A stretch of DNA of 64,000 nucleotides from Eleginops maclovinus. Taxonomy: Eukaryota; Chordata; Actinopteri; Perciformes; Eleginopidae. How positions within the stretch are numbered: position 1 is the stretch's first letter; each line of letters begins with the position of its first letter. Shown here in pieces: positions 1-13,300 of this stretch. The position numbers and the translations under genes were made by a program. The stretch spans positions 7,009,828 through 7,073,827 of the forward strand of contig NC_086361.1 in the NCBI RefSeq assembly GCF_036324505.1, in the 5' to 3' direction. Under the pieces are notes generated by a model. The model was given only the letters and a program-made list of their open reading frames with translations, had not been told where the DNA came from and searched no databases.

Positions 1-2580
1 GCCTTTAAAGGGCTTTTCATCTCTGTTCAGTCTAATCCGGGCAATTACTGCACGAGCAAAACATGCACTTGCCAAGACGGCAGGATAAATAACTGTGATG
101 CAGAATGAAAATATTACCCTCCCTCTTCCTCTCTCTGTCTTCCTATCTACGCCTCTCCCTTCTCTATCTACAGTTTCTTCTTGCTGACACATTTGGGCCC
201 ACTCACGTTCTCTCCTGGCACACAGACAAAGGTCGGCAATCAATGCACACAGACTGCCCAGTCAGCCCAGTCTGCCCAGTCTCACATTGGGATTAAATAT
301 TTTAGTATTAAAGCTGCTGAGTAATGTTAAATGCTGGTTTGCCCTACAACACAATACTTTTTGGTGCTAGATTCACGTTTGAATGACAGTGGGGCAGCTA
401 CTATGATGTCAGCTTTTGCTTTGCGACTGTGGTTTAGAAGCCTGGAGATTAGTATTTTGGCCATTTTGTATTTTTTAAATCGAGAATTGTAACAAAAGTG
501 TGGATGACAACCTTGCTCTGGAACAAAATGCGACAACAATTACAATTAACTTTCAAGCAGTAAAAAAGTACTCCAAAGCAGCCAAACCAGACATCACTGT
601 GTTGTGTTAACCGGTCAATCACAAGGTTGTTCCGCCGTAAAGCGTACCCGACTTTATCCTCTATTAAACTCTAAATGGGACCATCATTTACTAAATGAAC
701 ATCATGCTGTATTGAAGGAGACTTGAAACTAGCCATTGAGACCATAAACTCAACAGGACAATGTTTTCTGAGGTAATTAATGAAGTGAGTCAAGTCATTT
801 TCTCATACACTTCTATACATCTGGCCTCTTTTGTGGAGCCGCCCCCTTCTGGCTATTAGAAAGAGAAGAGGTTTTAGTGCTGTATGTGCACAATAGTTGC
901 CATTTAAAAAAAAATATATAAAATTATATTTTGAAAGCAGACTTTTTGGATATTTTTATTTGGACAGTGTCATTTAAACAAGATTGTTTATAATTATCCA
1001 AGTGTAACCACAATACCTTTTTCCTAAATGTGTGAATGTAATATAATGGGGATCTCCTGTTGGTTTAGTAATAGATGCTTTGACACATGTAAATGTACTT
1101 ACTTTGTAAATACAAAATGTTTACTAATTAGCGTCATAAAAACAGCTAGCAAGTACCATAAGCTACTTCGTTTGGTAGGCAACTAGACTACATGCTTAAG
1201 CCGATGCATCTTGAGCTTTGAACCACAAAATGCAAGTAAATGTATCTGTTTTCCAGTTCTGTATTAGTCCCTAGTTATGTCTGGCACTATGATTATGTTC
1301 TTCTGAAAAAATAAATCAGCAAATCTCTTAGTCTGACATATTTTCATCTGACATGTTCCAGTGATTAAAAAGCAAGAAGAACCGCCTTCAAATGTAGAAT
1401 TATATACCTTGTGTGGGACCCATTCTCAGTTTTACCCAGATTTAGCTCTGCCCAGGAGGCGCTCTCAGTCTTATAAGTGTACCCTGGCTCAGATATGGTC
1501 TGTGTATATCCCAAACCGGGCATATCATTACAGCTGAAAGCACATGGGGACAGATGGCTGACCAGTAATTTGGCTTCCCTAAATGTTGTCACTAGTCATT
1601 CCAAAGGTTCTTCCCATCCCCACAGTCTGGACCTTACAGAGGAAACAAGCTGTGCAATTTAGCAGGCATTTATAAAAAAATAAATACAGCGTAGACATGA
1701 CTGTATGTGAATTTGATCCAAATTTGGACAACCAATAGACGTGACCCTTTAATCCAACATGCAAGCAGACATGGAAATATTGTCTTTAATTTATATATAC
1801 ACACAGGCTGCCAGTAGAGAATGATTTTAGTCAAAGAGCTAGCTGTACTTTTTTTTTTAACTACAGTGAATATTATTCTCTATTATGATAATTTTTTATT
1901 TCATATTTGTATTTTGAGCTTCTAATGAGACATGTTAACATGCTTTTATGTTCAAAAAGAGCTTTATTTTTATTGTCTGAAACCAGAGCCCACTCAGCTC
2001 TGATTGGTTAATTGGCCGGCTCTCGGACTGGTCAACATAGAGAACTTAGAGATGTCCTGCACCTTAGACTATCACGTACGATGTGAGAGCCAGCCAATAG
2101 AAGCACGAGTTTTAGTGATGTCACTATGTCGTAGAAGTAAACTAAGGAGTCCGATGGAGGCGTTTCAGGCAGGGGGGAGAGTGTGTGGGAGAGAAACTCC
2201 CTCTGGAGAGATCTTTGAGATTTTAGCCTTTGCAAACCATTTACATGCACCAAAACCTATACAACGCACTACAGGAAAGGCAGAAAAGGGCCTATTTAAA
2301 GGTACCTGTATTTCTTTCTTATGGGTACAAATTCCCTTTTCTCTGAGCAGATTGCAGATAGTGTACAAATATTTTTAAAGTTGGTATTTCACTTTTGCAC
2401 AGCCAAGGAAACGTATGCAACCCTGAAGTTCAGAGGGGAGATTATAGTATTTGTTTTACATGGAAAAGAAAATAACAGTGAGCATCCAACACACCTGACA
2501 TATTACCCTCCATTTTGGTATTTGACCTTTCAAGAGAGTTTGCAAGCTCAGTAAAGCTCTGTCTTTCTAAGGTGCATGTT

Positions 2581-2635
<55 letters not shown>

Positions 2636-4400
2636 CTGTACGCAATGTGTGGGGTATTTCTGCCAAACAGGATCCACCACAGCGATGCTGGCGAATGACT
2701 TCAAACGCGGCTTGTTTTTTCGGTGCACAGTAATAACATTCACCTGGTAAAAATTGACATTGGTGAAGCAGAGATGAAGAGGAATTTGACCCCAGGGATA
2801 AAAGGTGTCTTTCTGCAGCGCTCACCCTCACACGCTGGAGGGGAGGGAGTTGGGTGAAGAAACAGGAGTGAAGGAGAGGAAGCATAAGAGCCAGAAGGAG
2901 ACTGGGGAGATAGGAGGGCAGGACACTGGGAAAAGGGATTGAAGGGTTACCAGAATCAAAGAGAGAAGAATTGAAAGTGAAACACAAGAGTGAGACCTAC
3001 AAGAAGGCGAACCAAGATTGTGATGAGGGAAAAATTAAGCAGAAAAAGATGGTAAAAGGGCCTGAGAAATGTTAAGAAGCATGAAAGAGTAAAGTTCAGA
3101 GGGCACAAACAGACCACTAGGTGTCTCAATGATAACTATAATGAACTGGTTTTCAGTTACATCATTATGTTTCATATCATTTAGTTATTGAGAGAGAGAG
3201 TATCTTACAGCTGGGGATAATCTTATTTTGGAATCCTTACACACTGAGGAAGAAGAAACAGACTGATGACCTCCGGCTGAAACTGCCATCTTGATTTGTA
3301 TTTTTACATTATCATAGCACCAGATGCAGTAGAGGGGACTTATTGCAGAAGTCTGTCTGTATAGCCAACTTATGTTGGCTATTCCTGAATCATAATGGGC
3401 AACTTACTGTCTGGTGTTAAGGTCTCCTCTAAAAATGAAGCTGCTGATCCTGCTGCTGAACAGAAAACTCATTGTGCCTGCCCCTCTGTTGGCAGCTGCT
3501 GGTACTACAGGAACAGCTTCCAGTGGCACACTTGGCTCAGGCACCTGAAACATGGAAAGTGATGCTTAACCTTCACCTCATCCTACTTAGACTACTTATT
3601 CAAGACATGGTAACTAATCTCATGGTTTATAGCATATTAACGACCATTTTGCACAAGATTAACCAAGAGTTTAGCAAAAAAAAAAACATGACACTCAAGT
3701 TAGATTTCGCCTGCTCAGTCAAAGAAGCCAAAAGTCTCTGGTGTTTCTATTACTCTACCAACCACACATATAACAAAGGAAATGCATAATAATACTGTAA
3801 GTACTGTCTTCCAAATCCAGTTTGTACCAAAACAGGTGTTTTAAAGGGGAACATTTTGAGATATGAAGGATGGATTTGAACATGAATCACAACTTGGCCT
3901 GTTTTTTTAAATACATTTTTGTGGTCTAAAACCAAAGTTTAACAAAGCTACTGTAGAATAAATGACACTCAGACCCTTTCTAATTTCTGTCAGTAAAAAC
4001 AGCCATGGACATTGCAAGCATCTGCCTGAAAAAACTAGTGTTTAATCATTAAATATTCTTGGTTAGCAGAACTTCAAAAACAGGCTTTAAATATTGATAA
4101 TAAAGTAAAGTTCTAGAAAACTTAAATAAAGTTAGTAACTTAAGTTGTATGCATTATTGCAGGCCTTAAATAGTGAGCTAAGCACTTTACATTCTAGCTC
4201 ATGGCGACCAGGAAGGAGAAGAGCTAAACTGGATGACTGTGAAAGACAAGGAAGGGGACAGACTGAAGGTGGTGAAAAGGAGAGCCAGAAAAAAAGGGAT
4301 ATAGAAAGAGGGCAGCCTCTCACTATGGCCAAACAGATGCAAGCTCATACCCACATTCCTGTCTTTCTTAACATTTAAATAAGCAGTTGAGGGAATAGAG
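1..4400. other. AT-rich non-coding flank, no gene recognised
   Basis: I see no exon with recognisable protein similarity on either strand. The open frames here are short and lack splice-flanked conserved blocks. A GT microsatellite lies at 2585-2632 and a purine-rich tract runs over roughly 2840-3060. By synteny with other vertebrates a neighbour such as col11a2 might lie further left, but nothing in this stretch shows it. Confidence 0.5.
2585..2632. repeat. (GT)n microsatellite
   Basis: About 24 uninterrupted GT units are read directly. The long open frames crossing it on both strands are products of the dinucleotide repeat. Confidence 0.95.
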
Positions 4401-4830
4401 CCACCGGTTCAGGGTGAAATGTACCTATTAAAATGTACTGATCATGTACTGAGCAGCTCTTCTGCTTCCTCATTGGCCAAGGTGCGCTCGGTAGGCGGGG
4501 ATGCCATGCAGGACAATTTCACCACCGAGTAGCTCTTATCAAGGGAGGAGGAGGTAGGAGGTGGAGCAGCAGGAGACCCTGGTTGTCGGACCTGGAAGAC
4601 GGAGGGGTCAGTGCTCCCTCTAGAGGGGGAAAGGTGGAAGTGCGGTGGAAGCGGTCAGCCGGGGCCCTGCGGTCCTGCTGGACTGAGAATCTCAGCAACA
4701 TTTCTCCAGGACACAGAGGGAGTTCAGACTTTTCAAAACATAGACAGTGGGTGGGTGATGTATATGGAGCGGAAATGAAATCAGCAAACTGTCATTTTAA
4801 ACCCACAGTGTGTTAAAGGCGTATGTGACT
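4401..4830. other. GC-richer island of unknown role
   Basis: This block is clearly richer in G+C than its surroundings. It contains a CCAAT-type ATTGGCCAA near 4470 and purine-rich GGAGGAGG runs. It could be a regulatory element or part of a transcript's untranslated region. No conserved protein is visible in either strand's frames. Confidence 0.25.
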
Positions 4831-7800
4831 AATTAAAGGTCCTTTTCATTCAAATCTTTCAATATTATTGGACAATATTTAGTTTGATAACAAAATGCTT
4901 TGCAGTGTTTGAAATGACTTGTGAAAAATAAATGAAAAACACTTCACATACAGTATTAAAACCTTTACTCGGACATGATACAATAAACAGAAACAAGATT
5001 TAGATTTAATGACTGAAAAAAGTATTCATATTTTTTTTTCTTCTTTCAATCCCTGAAGCACACAATAGTCAATCAGCTCCACATGAACGATGTAGTCGGA
5101 TACAAACTGGACAAAGAACTGACACCAGAGAAAGTGAGAAAAATAAAAAAGAAGAATGACAGATTCCATTTCTGATTTTACAGTTCTTGCGTTTGTTTAA
5201 TACTTTGTCACCTAATGAACAAAAGACGAATATCATAGTCGGAGAAGAGGGAAACGACACAAAGAAACAGTGTGTGAATAGTTTTTTAAGGTAGAAGAAG
5301 AGTAAACAACTAAGGAAGATTTGAGATCTACCGGAAAATAGGTTCTGTTATTCCTTCTTGAGCGACTAATCATCACCTGATGAGAGTTGTGTTTAAGTCC
5401 TTGCCCTTCCGTTCTCTCTTTGACCTTCAAATATCATCACACCTAAAACATGAACAACCTCCTCTTTACAGTGAGCAATCATATTCCTTCCATCAAGTTC
5501 AATAAATGTAACCAGATTCTGCTCAGAGGTGCCTCCTGCAACCAGACCTGTTCAGGCCTTTTCACTGTGTCTTCTAATAGAGCCACAGTTTTTTCACTCA
5601 CGATCTAACCTGGGGTATCCGGCTGCAGCCACATGTGACACAGTAACACAGGTTGCAGTGGACCAGATCGCAGAAAACAACCAAACAAATGCAAATAAAG
5701 AAGAGCAGGGCTATTCCTGTTTTATTTGTTCCTTATTTGCATTTCAGTCATATATGCATTTCCCTGTGTCATGGAAACCAAAGCAGACGTTTAAAGGGCC
5801 AGGGGGACCCTATAAAAAAAAGCACCATTGAACAGTTGAGCACCAAGAGGGGGCCACACACTGGTGTATACTGTCTCCAGCGAACAGCCCTTCCCCTCTC
5901 CACACGAACTGTCACTCCGATCCTCTTAGGGTCCCTCTTTAGTATGCACTACACAGGCTAAGGTTAGCACACACTCTTCAGTCTGCTGCACAATTATCAC
6001 AACATACATGACAAACAAGCACTGGGGACTGAGGCCCTGCATTTAAAAAAAGCCAAAATCCACGTACAGCTTGGCAGTGATAAATAAACCAGTGAGGGTG
6101 GTGGTACAAAGGCTGCATAGCACACACTGCCTCATTGATCATAATGGGATAGGCCTTGGCTCCAGGGGGCCTGTGTCAATAGGTAAAAATGCCGCCCTGA
6201 TATCTACTCTATAAACGATGATCAACTCTTCAGTCACAGCCAGCGATCCTATTTAAAAGAAAGAAGCATATTGAACTAATGTCCGTATTTTCAGAAAGCG
6301 AGTCATTTCAAAATGTAACAAAGATGGCGACAACAATACTGCTACACAGTCAAAAGGTCACAGCATGCGTCTGCCTTGAGTGCACACCGTTGCAACGACT
6401 AACATTTGTGGGTGGCGCGTTGGGATACAGCGGTCTCCCGTGGCGACCGTCGCTGCCATCAAGTAAAGTAAGCAAAGAGGGACACGCGGCACTGAATCCC
6501 TTCCTTACAGCTCTCCAATGCTCGTCCCGAGGAAAGCTTCACATCCTTTTCAAACAGTCCAAGATTCAGAGGATTATTTTACAAAAAAACAACAATGCAA
6601 AGCCCAGTTCAGCCCACATGGGTGGGTGAGTGGATGAGCATTTCTCAGGTTTAAAGTAAAGCAGTGGAGACGGGGTAAAGTGGAGGAAGGGAGGAGGCTG
6701 TGTTGATAAAGCATCAGGTCAACACAGCTGTTCATCAGCCCTCCGGCTTGGCTCCTCTTCCTCTGTGCATCGAGTTTATCAACACACCGCACATCACCGC
6801 CAAAGCTATATTATCTGCCAGTCAAAAGGCTTAGCTGCAGACAGAATCATTACACATGTGCATAAAAAGCATACACATGTGGCCACACATACACTATAAC
6901 AAATGCAAAAAAAAAATGAAATACCCAACCACCAGCTCAAACTGTCTGCCTGATCAGCAGAGCTTAAAGTGGCTTAGCATTCAGAACCTGCACTGACTTC
7001 TCTTCTACAATGTGTTTTCTGCATCAGTTCATTACTCTCTTAATGACTTACGCTCACAGCGCATATTAAGAAATATAGAAGTTGGGACATGTTAACACTT
7101 GCTGTTAAATGGAGGATGGGAATTCTAAAAAGTATGCAATTAGCATACTGTTACTTCTTGATGATTCTTGGCTTTTGCTCATTCAGCTGTGTCCTTGACT
7201 GGTTTCATAATTATTCCCATCTCCAGGTATAAACATGATGCAGTAGAAGCAGGCTTAAACATTCACCAGAGGAACTCCAAACACTAAAATCCAGATTTCT
7301 TGCCGAGATGTCAGAAGATGAGCACACATGCTAAAGTCAGCCTGCTCTCTGAGAGACAAGAAAGTAGCACTCACATTCATTCCAAACTGTTTCAGGACAG
7401 CTGTGCTATACTCCAGATCACAACGCTCAAAGTGTGGTGGCCACATATTCCTTTTTCACTCAAATCTCAAAAGTCAGACTGCTAGTTTAAGCTTATCTGA
7501 ACACTCAAGGTACTAAAGCACTGAGACAATCCCGCAACATAAACACTGCAACAATGCTAGCAAATCACCTAAATCAGAAGCTTGGCACCACCTTGCATTT
7601 CTTTGCTGACTAACACCAAAATAATGGATCAAGTGGGCCCAAGGGGTTGACTTTTCTCATGTAGGAAATTAACAGACATCAGGAGAATACTTCATGTGTT
7701 GAATGCATGGATGGAGAACAACTGAAACCACACCTTTATGGTTAGGCGCAACATACTGACATTAAACCGAGCCACCTGTCTTACAGGTCATCTCACTGCC

Positions 7801-10398
7801 AGCCTCCAATCCGCATTACATGGGGGAGACTAAGGGTCTTCTTTGAGAAGTATTTGGACTATCTGCAGGGCAGGAAGCTCATTGCTAATTCTGGTCAAAG
7901 TTTTTCACCAGCTTAACAGCGTTCTAAAGTACAAAAGACACTGGCTGTGTCTGGTACTAAGATGTGTCAGCCACAGTCAAAATGTACAAGCTGGTGTTCA
8001 TTTTCCATCGTCTGCAATACAATAAAGGGTCGTAAAGTAATCATTCAAAAAAACTCTACGAGGGAATCGTGCATCCTTAGCAGACGGTTCAATAAGTGGA
8101 GAATGACTTTCCTGTGTACTTGCATACTTTGTTTGCATTGATGTGAATGTGCACGTTTTAAACTAAAATATTTTTTTAGCACCTGGTAGAGGACAGCTGT
8201 ACCTCTTCCCTGCAGAGTGATACTGTAAAATATATCTTGCTGATTGCTATGAAATGCAGTGAGTATATCTAACAGAAAACGTTAAATATGAACATAAAAA
8301 GTAATACATCTGTGTGAAACCCCAGTATTGCTCACATTTGAGCATGTGTACATATTATTTCATAGTTTATCTCCTGATCATGTGGTAGCTGCATTTAACT
8401 CTTCACTGTGATGCTTCAGATTCAGTTGCCCACAAATTTCAATCACAGTAAATGCCAAGTGCCATTGTCAATGAAATCCAGCCAATCAATTACCAGGAAC
8501 AGGAAACATTGGCAGAAGATGGTGCAAAAGCAGCAGTGAGGTGTGGTTTGGCCCTGGGCTCAATAATAATAATAATTTATCGTTGATGTCCATTACGCTA
8601 ATGTTGATTCAACAGCAAAAAATAGAGCATTTTAAATTTGACATATTTCACATTGACTGTGAACAGGCCTTTGTTTCTACACGAATCCTGTGTTTTTCTT
8701 TTTGTAGTATTTACATCAACTGTACAAAATTTGCAAGCATTGAGCCAAAACACACTGAATAAAGTTTCCAAAGCTGCAGGTAGAAGGTGTAGGATTTCCA
8801 TTATGTAACTCATATCATTGTTGCATTAGATGAACGCGACACGCTAGCTACTCAGCCACGGGTGCATTGTTTACCCGACTATATTCACATCCAGCAATCC
8901 TTCAGGAGTAGCAGTATAGCAGAAAATTTGATTGATTGGCGATCAAGTAAAATGTTGCATTACTGCTACTTTCAGATAATTTCAGCTGGTCTTAACAACT
9001 TTTGCTGCTGCTTAATGTAGTACAACAAATGTTCTTTTTGAGTCTGGTTTCACATTGAGGACTGAGTGCAGTATCCTAAATGCAAAAGCTTAATAATAAT
9101 AATAAGCATAGTATCCAAAAAAACTGACTCACAGCTGGACTGGGTGATAGGACAGGTGATCATTCCTACTCAACTGTTGCAAAGGGATCAGTCCCAAACT
9201 TCATTACTGTCCGAATAGGAAGAGGCAAATCATTTAGCGTGCTCTATAATAAATCATCACATCTGATTCAACAATGATGCAATAATGGAAAAACCCTACA
9301 CATAGTACCTTCAAGGTCATCTTAGGTGTCTGAGAATAGATGGTCATTTCTAGGAAACAGGAACATTTACACAGTAACAATTCACAAAAGTGCATAAATG
9401 ACCACCAGCAAAGGGAGGATTTGGGAGAAAACGGGAAAAAGAAACAACTAGAATGTTGTCTTGCAGGAAGCCGTACTTCCTGTGAGCCTCAAAATGATTT
9501 AAATCTCAACCAACTGCCCAAACAGAGAAAAGGATGAAATCAAAACTAGGACAAAAAAAAATTCAAGTCATTCTACTAGTCTTACAAAGCCCGCTGTGCG
9601 CATCACAGTGGGAGGGACCAAGCTTGTCTGTTAGACAAAGTTCTCCCACTCCCCTTTTCCTGGATTTCAATGCCTTGGAAAAAGCTCTCATTTCATGAGT
9701 ACAGTACTTCAAAATAGAAACTCAAACAAGTTTCAGCATGAATATATATAAAAAAAAAAAAAGCATAAAATATTTCAATATTTACGGGATTGGATGAACT
9801 CACTAGGACACCTCCTGACCAATCAGAAGTGAATACATTTGATGATGGACACTTCATTGAAATGCTACGCACCGGATTTTAAGCTAAAACAAAACATGAA
9901 CACCTAACCGGATAGTGATGGATAGAATATACGGAGCTGCAGCTAGCAGTGTGACATGTTACTGAGGGGAAAATGGGGGAAGTTTACCAGTTATGCAGAA
10001 GCAAAAACCCACGGTGGGATGAAGATGTGAAAACTGAAGGGCTAACCTAAAATTAAGACATTTATTCTATATGTGTGACACGAAGGGGGGATATATTCCT
10101 TGATTCAAATCCCCTATGGTGGAAAACTGAGTATGGAAAATGACAGATGACAGTTCAAAGAGTGTGAATGTGTTTGTGGTAGCATAATGTTCACTTAGAG
10201 CCACATTATCTGTGTATTGTTTTATGTATGTGTGTGTGATGATAATAAGCCAGTGACATGGATTATGTGTGAGAGCCGGTAAATTAAAACCAGCAGGTGC
10301 TGCAGTTAAGTGAGGCTCGTCGAGAGGAGCCGTAGACCCGATGTGGGGGGGTTGATCCTGGTGTGCATCGGATCCTGAGGGGACAGAACCTAGCTCCT
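4831..10398. other. non-coding stretch downstream of rxrb, possibly long 3' UTR
   Basis: This lies immediately 3' of the rxrb stop codon on the minus strand. It is AT-rich with scattered short frames and no recognisable domain. TTTATT words, which read AATAAA on the minus strand, occur at 10061-10066 and near 5720, so the rxrb 3' UTR could be short or several kilobases long. Transcript data would be needed to place its end. Confidence 0.35.
10061..10066 (-). terminator. candidate polyadenylation signal for rxrb
   Basis: AATAAA reads on the minus strand about 330 nt downstream of the rxrb stop codon. It is the first canonical hexamer seen after the stop. Use is inferred only; more distal signals exist. 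Confidence 0.3.
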
Positions 10399-13300
10399 CT
10401 AGGTGAGCTGGTGAGGCGCCTCAAGCATCTCCATCAGGAAGGTGTCAATGGGTGTGTCGCCGATCAGCTTAAAGAAGAACAGGTGCTCCAGGCACTTCAG
10501 ACCAATGGAGCGCAGCGCAGGGAGCCGGAGGAGGAGCTTTGCAAACCTGCACCACCAAAGGGAAGTGTGAGAAAATCTGAGTTAGAAATTATATTAGATC
10601 GTTCAATGTTGGAAAATGAAAATAAATTCATGAAGCATCTCTTTGGTACACTTTCCTTTTTTTTATCTGGGCGTAAAACATTTCATCATATCCTGCCGCT
10701 CAGTCAGCTGCCATGTGCTACATCTTACTTTTTAGTGCAAAACTCAAGAGTGAAGCCCAATGGATTTTGTATTCCTTAACTCCATTACATTTCTTTTAAA
10801 TATGGAATCTAGCTAATAAACTATGGGATGAAAAGCGACCATAAACCATTTGATCCGGGGCAAAAAATGGGATAAAAGAAAAGGAAAAGTTTTACATCAA
10901 ACACAAAAACCACAAACCGTAATAAATGGTGACAATGCGCCCCTTAATGCTCTATTACTATTGCTAATCTAGCAAGGCCATAGTTTATAGCTCGCTCAAA
11001 TGTTTCCATGAACACATTATGGATGACATGATTTGGTCTTGTGGCTTCTACCGGAGAGTACTCCATCTTTTCAAATCTCATAGAACAAAGTAAGTCCACA
11101 GTGCAAGGTGAGGACATAAAACACAATCTTCTGTTTAATATTCAGATCTAAATGGGAGTTTTTCTTCCCGAGCCTCACTGTTGAGCTCTGTGTGTGATGG
11201 CCCACCTGCCCTGCTGATCGGGGTATTTCTGTTTGCAGTAAGATTCGAGCGATGCATACACCCTCTCTCTCAGTTGCTCCACCTCACTGGGGATGGACAA
11301 ACCCTTGGCATCTTCAGATGAAAAGAAAAATGGACATTAACATGATATCTGTACTGGAATGAAACACATTTGACATGTTCTCCATTTAAAACAAGGTGTT
11401 TTGATTTTTAACCTTCTATCTCTCCGTTTACCTGGGTTAAAGAGGATGATTGCTCGAAGGCACCCAAGCTCTGTCTTGTCCATTTGCATGTCTCTCATCT
11501 TGCTTACAAGCTCTGTCAACACCCTGCGGAGTGGAGCGGAGAGGAGCGGAGAGTAGAGGAGAGGAGAGGAGAGAGTAGAGGAGAGGAGAGGAGAGGAGCG
11601 GAGCGGAGAGGAGAGGAGAGGTGAGGAGAGGAGATTTGCAGGGGGGAATCCCAGTTGGAGACAGGAGGACAATCCCAGAGAGAGAGAGCAGAGAAAGCAA
11701 TAAAAACATGAGGAAGAAAGGGAGGGAAAAGGTAAGAACAACAGAGGGGGACGATACTCTATAATCACACTGTTATTAATGGTTATATCTCAATGTAATG
11801 AATTGTTGTTTAAACTAGTAAATGTATGGCTGAGCTGCTGCTTCTGCAGGAAAAAAGAAAACATACAAGTTAAAAGTGGCCAGGGAAGCAATGATTCTGC
11901 TTATTCCTTCTGATCATCATCTTTGAAATATATATAATTAGCTGTGCTTGCAAATGTTTTAAAAGTGTTGCTGCCAAAGTACAGGGACTAAACATACATC
12001 CATTTCACAAATATTCATTTATTGAACGAAATAAGTAAAAGAAGTCCCTGATTTTTGGTATGATTTAATTTCAAATTCAAGGATTCAGAACGGGCCCAAA
12101 TTAGGTAGGGTCACGAGCTTGGTAACTTTAAATCTACGATTGTATGAACACGCATTTCTGACCAACACTTTGACATGATATGTGAAGTGTTGCTGCAAGA
12201 ATAAAGACTTGGCCAGAGTGTGGGAGTGATGAAGATATCGTGGCTGTACTTTAATGTCACAAATTCATTCTTAAAAATGCTTCACAAAGGCTGAAACCTA
12301 AAGAAGTGAGATGGGTGTCGTGGCATTATTACAGAGCAAGGCATACAAAACTAGAGAAAACATACCAACGTAAAAACATATCAATACATTCTCATACAGA
12401 AACAAAAGAGATTCAGATAAGGTAATGTCAGTTAGGCAATGAGTGCATCTTAAATCTTCTCTCACTACTTCTGCTCGCAGGCATATAATATGGATTAAAG
12501 AACTTTGAAAACTAGCAGGTGAAGGCAAAGAAGTGATGGCCACCAGAGACAGTTGATTTGCTGCTCATCATCAGTAACTGAAAGACACCGCCCAGGCCCT
12601 TGATACAGTGCATTGGCAAACCAGGGATTTTATTCACACACAGGACAATGAACACAGTATTTAGAATTATTTTAAGTTGAGATTAAATGAACCAAGAGTG
12701 TATTTCATTCGTTTTTTATTTGCTCTTTTTTTGGTCTGTTAAGGCTCAAGAAGCATTTGGTCTGGTAGGAAACGGCATCGTCAATGGGACAAACGATAAA
12801 GAATTGTCTGCAATTGCATGTGTCAAAGCCACAAACAAAATATGGTGCTGAATGCAAACTTAAATTTCAGTCCTACTTTTTATCACCATGACCTTAACCA
12901 CACCCATTTAGTAATCAGGTCAAACAAATCTCAGTCAATTTTCAGATAGGAATCTTTGAGTGGACACCGGCTGCTTTCTGCAAAGCTGCGGAAAAGCCTG
13001 AAAGCATCAAACTGCTAGCTTTGCTTCTGTGTTTGTTTCAAGAGGAGGGGTTTAAGGAAAGTGTTTGTGTAGTGGCGTAATTACCTGTCAAATATGGCCC
13101 CAACCTCGGCATTGTGCGCCCTGTGTATTCAATCACAATGTGTTATTACAATGTCATTACACAGTTAGATTGTTATTACAGAATGATGTCTTTTTTCTGA
13201 GCTCTTCAGATAATCAGTGCTTACGTATGATTTCATTTGAAAAATGTTTAGTGGTAAACCACTTTCTGAATGTATAAAACTGTTTTAAAATAGTTTGTCA

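Noticed and set aside
2442..2987. 181-codon minus-strand frame with a Thr-His repeat
   Set aside because: It runs through the GT microsatellite, lacks splice-flanked conserved sequence and has no recognisable domain.
4583..4816. 77-codon plus-strand frame in the GC-rich island
   Set aside because: No similarity recognised and no splice or promoter evidence tying it to a transcript.
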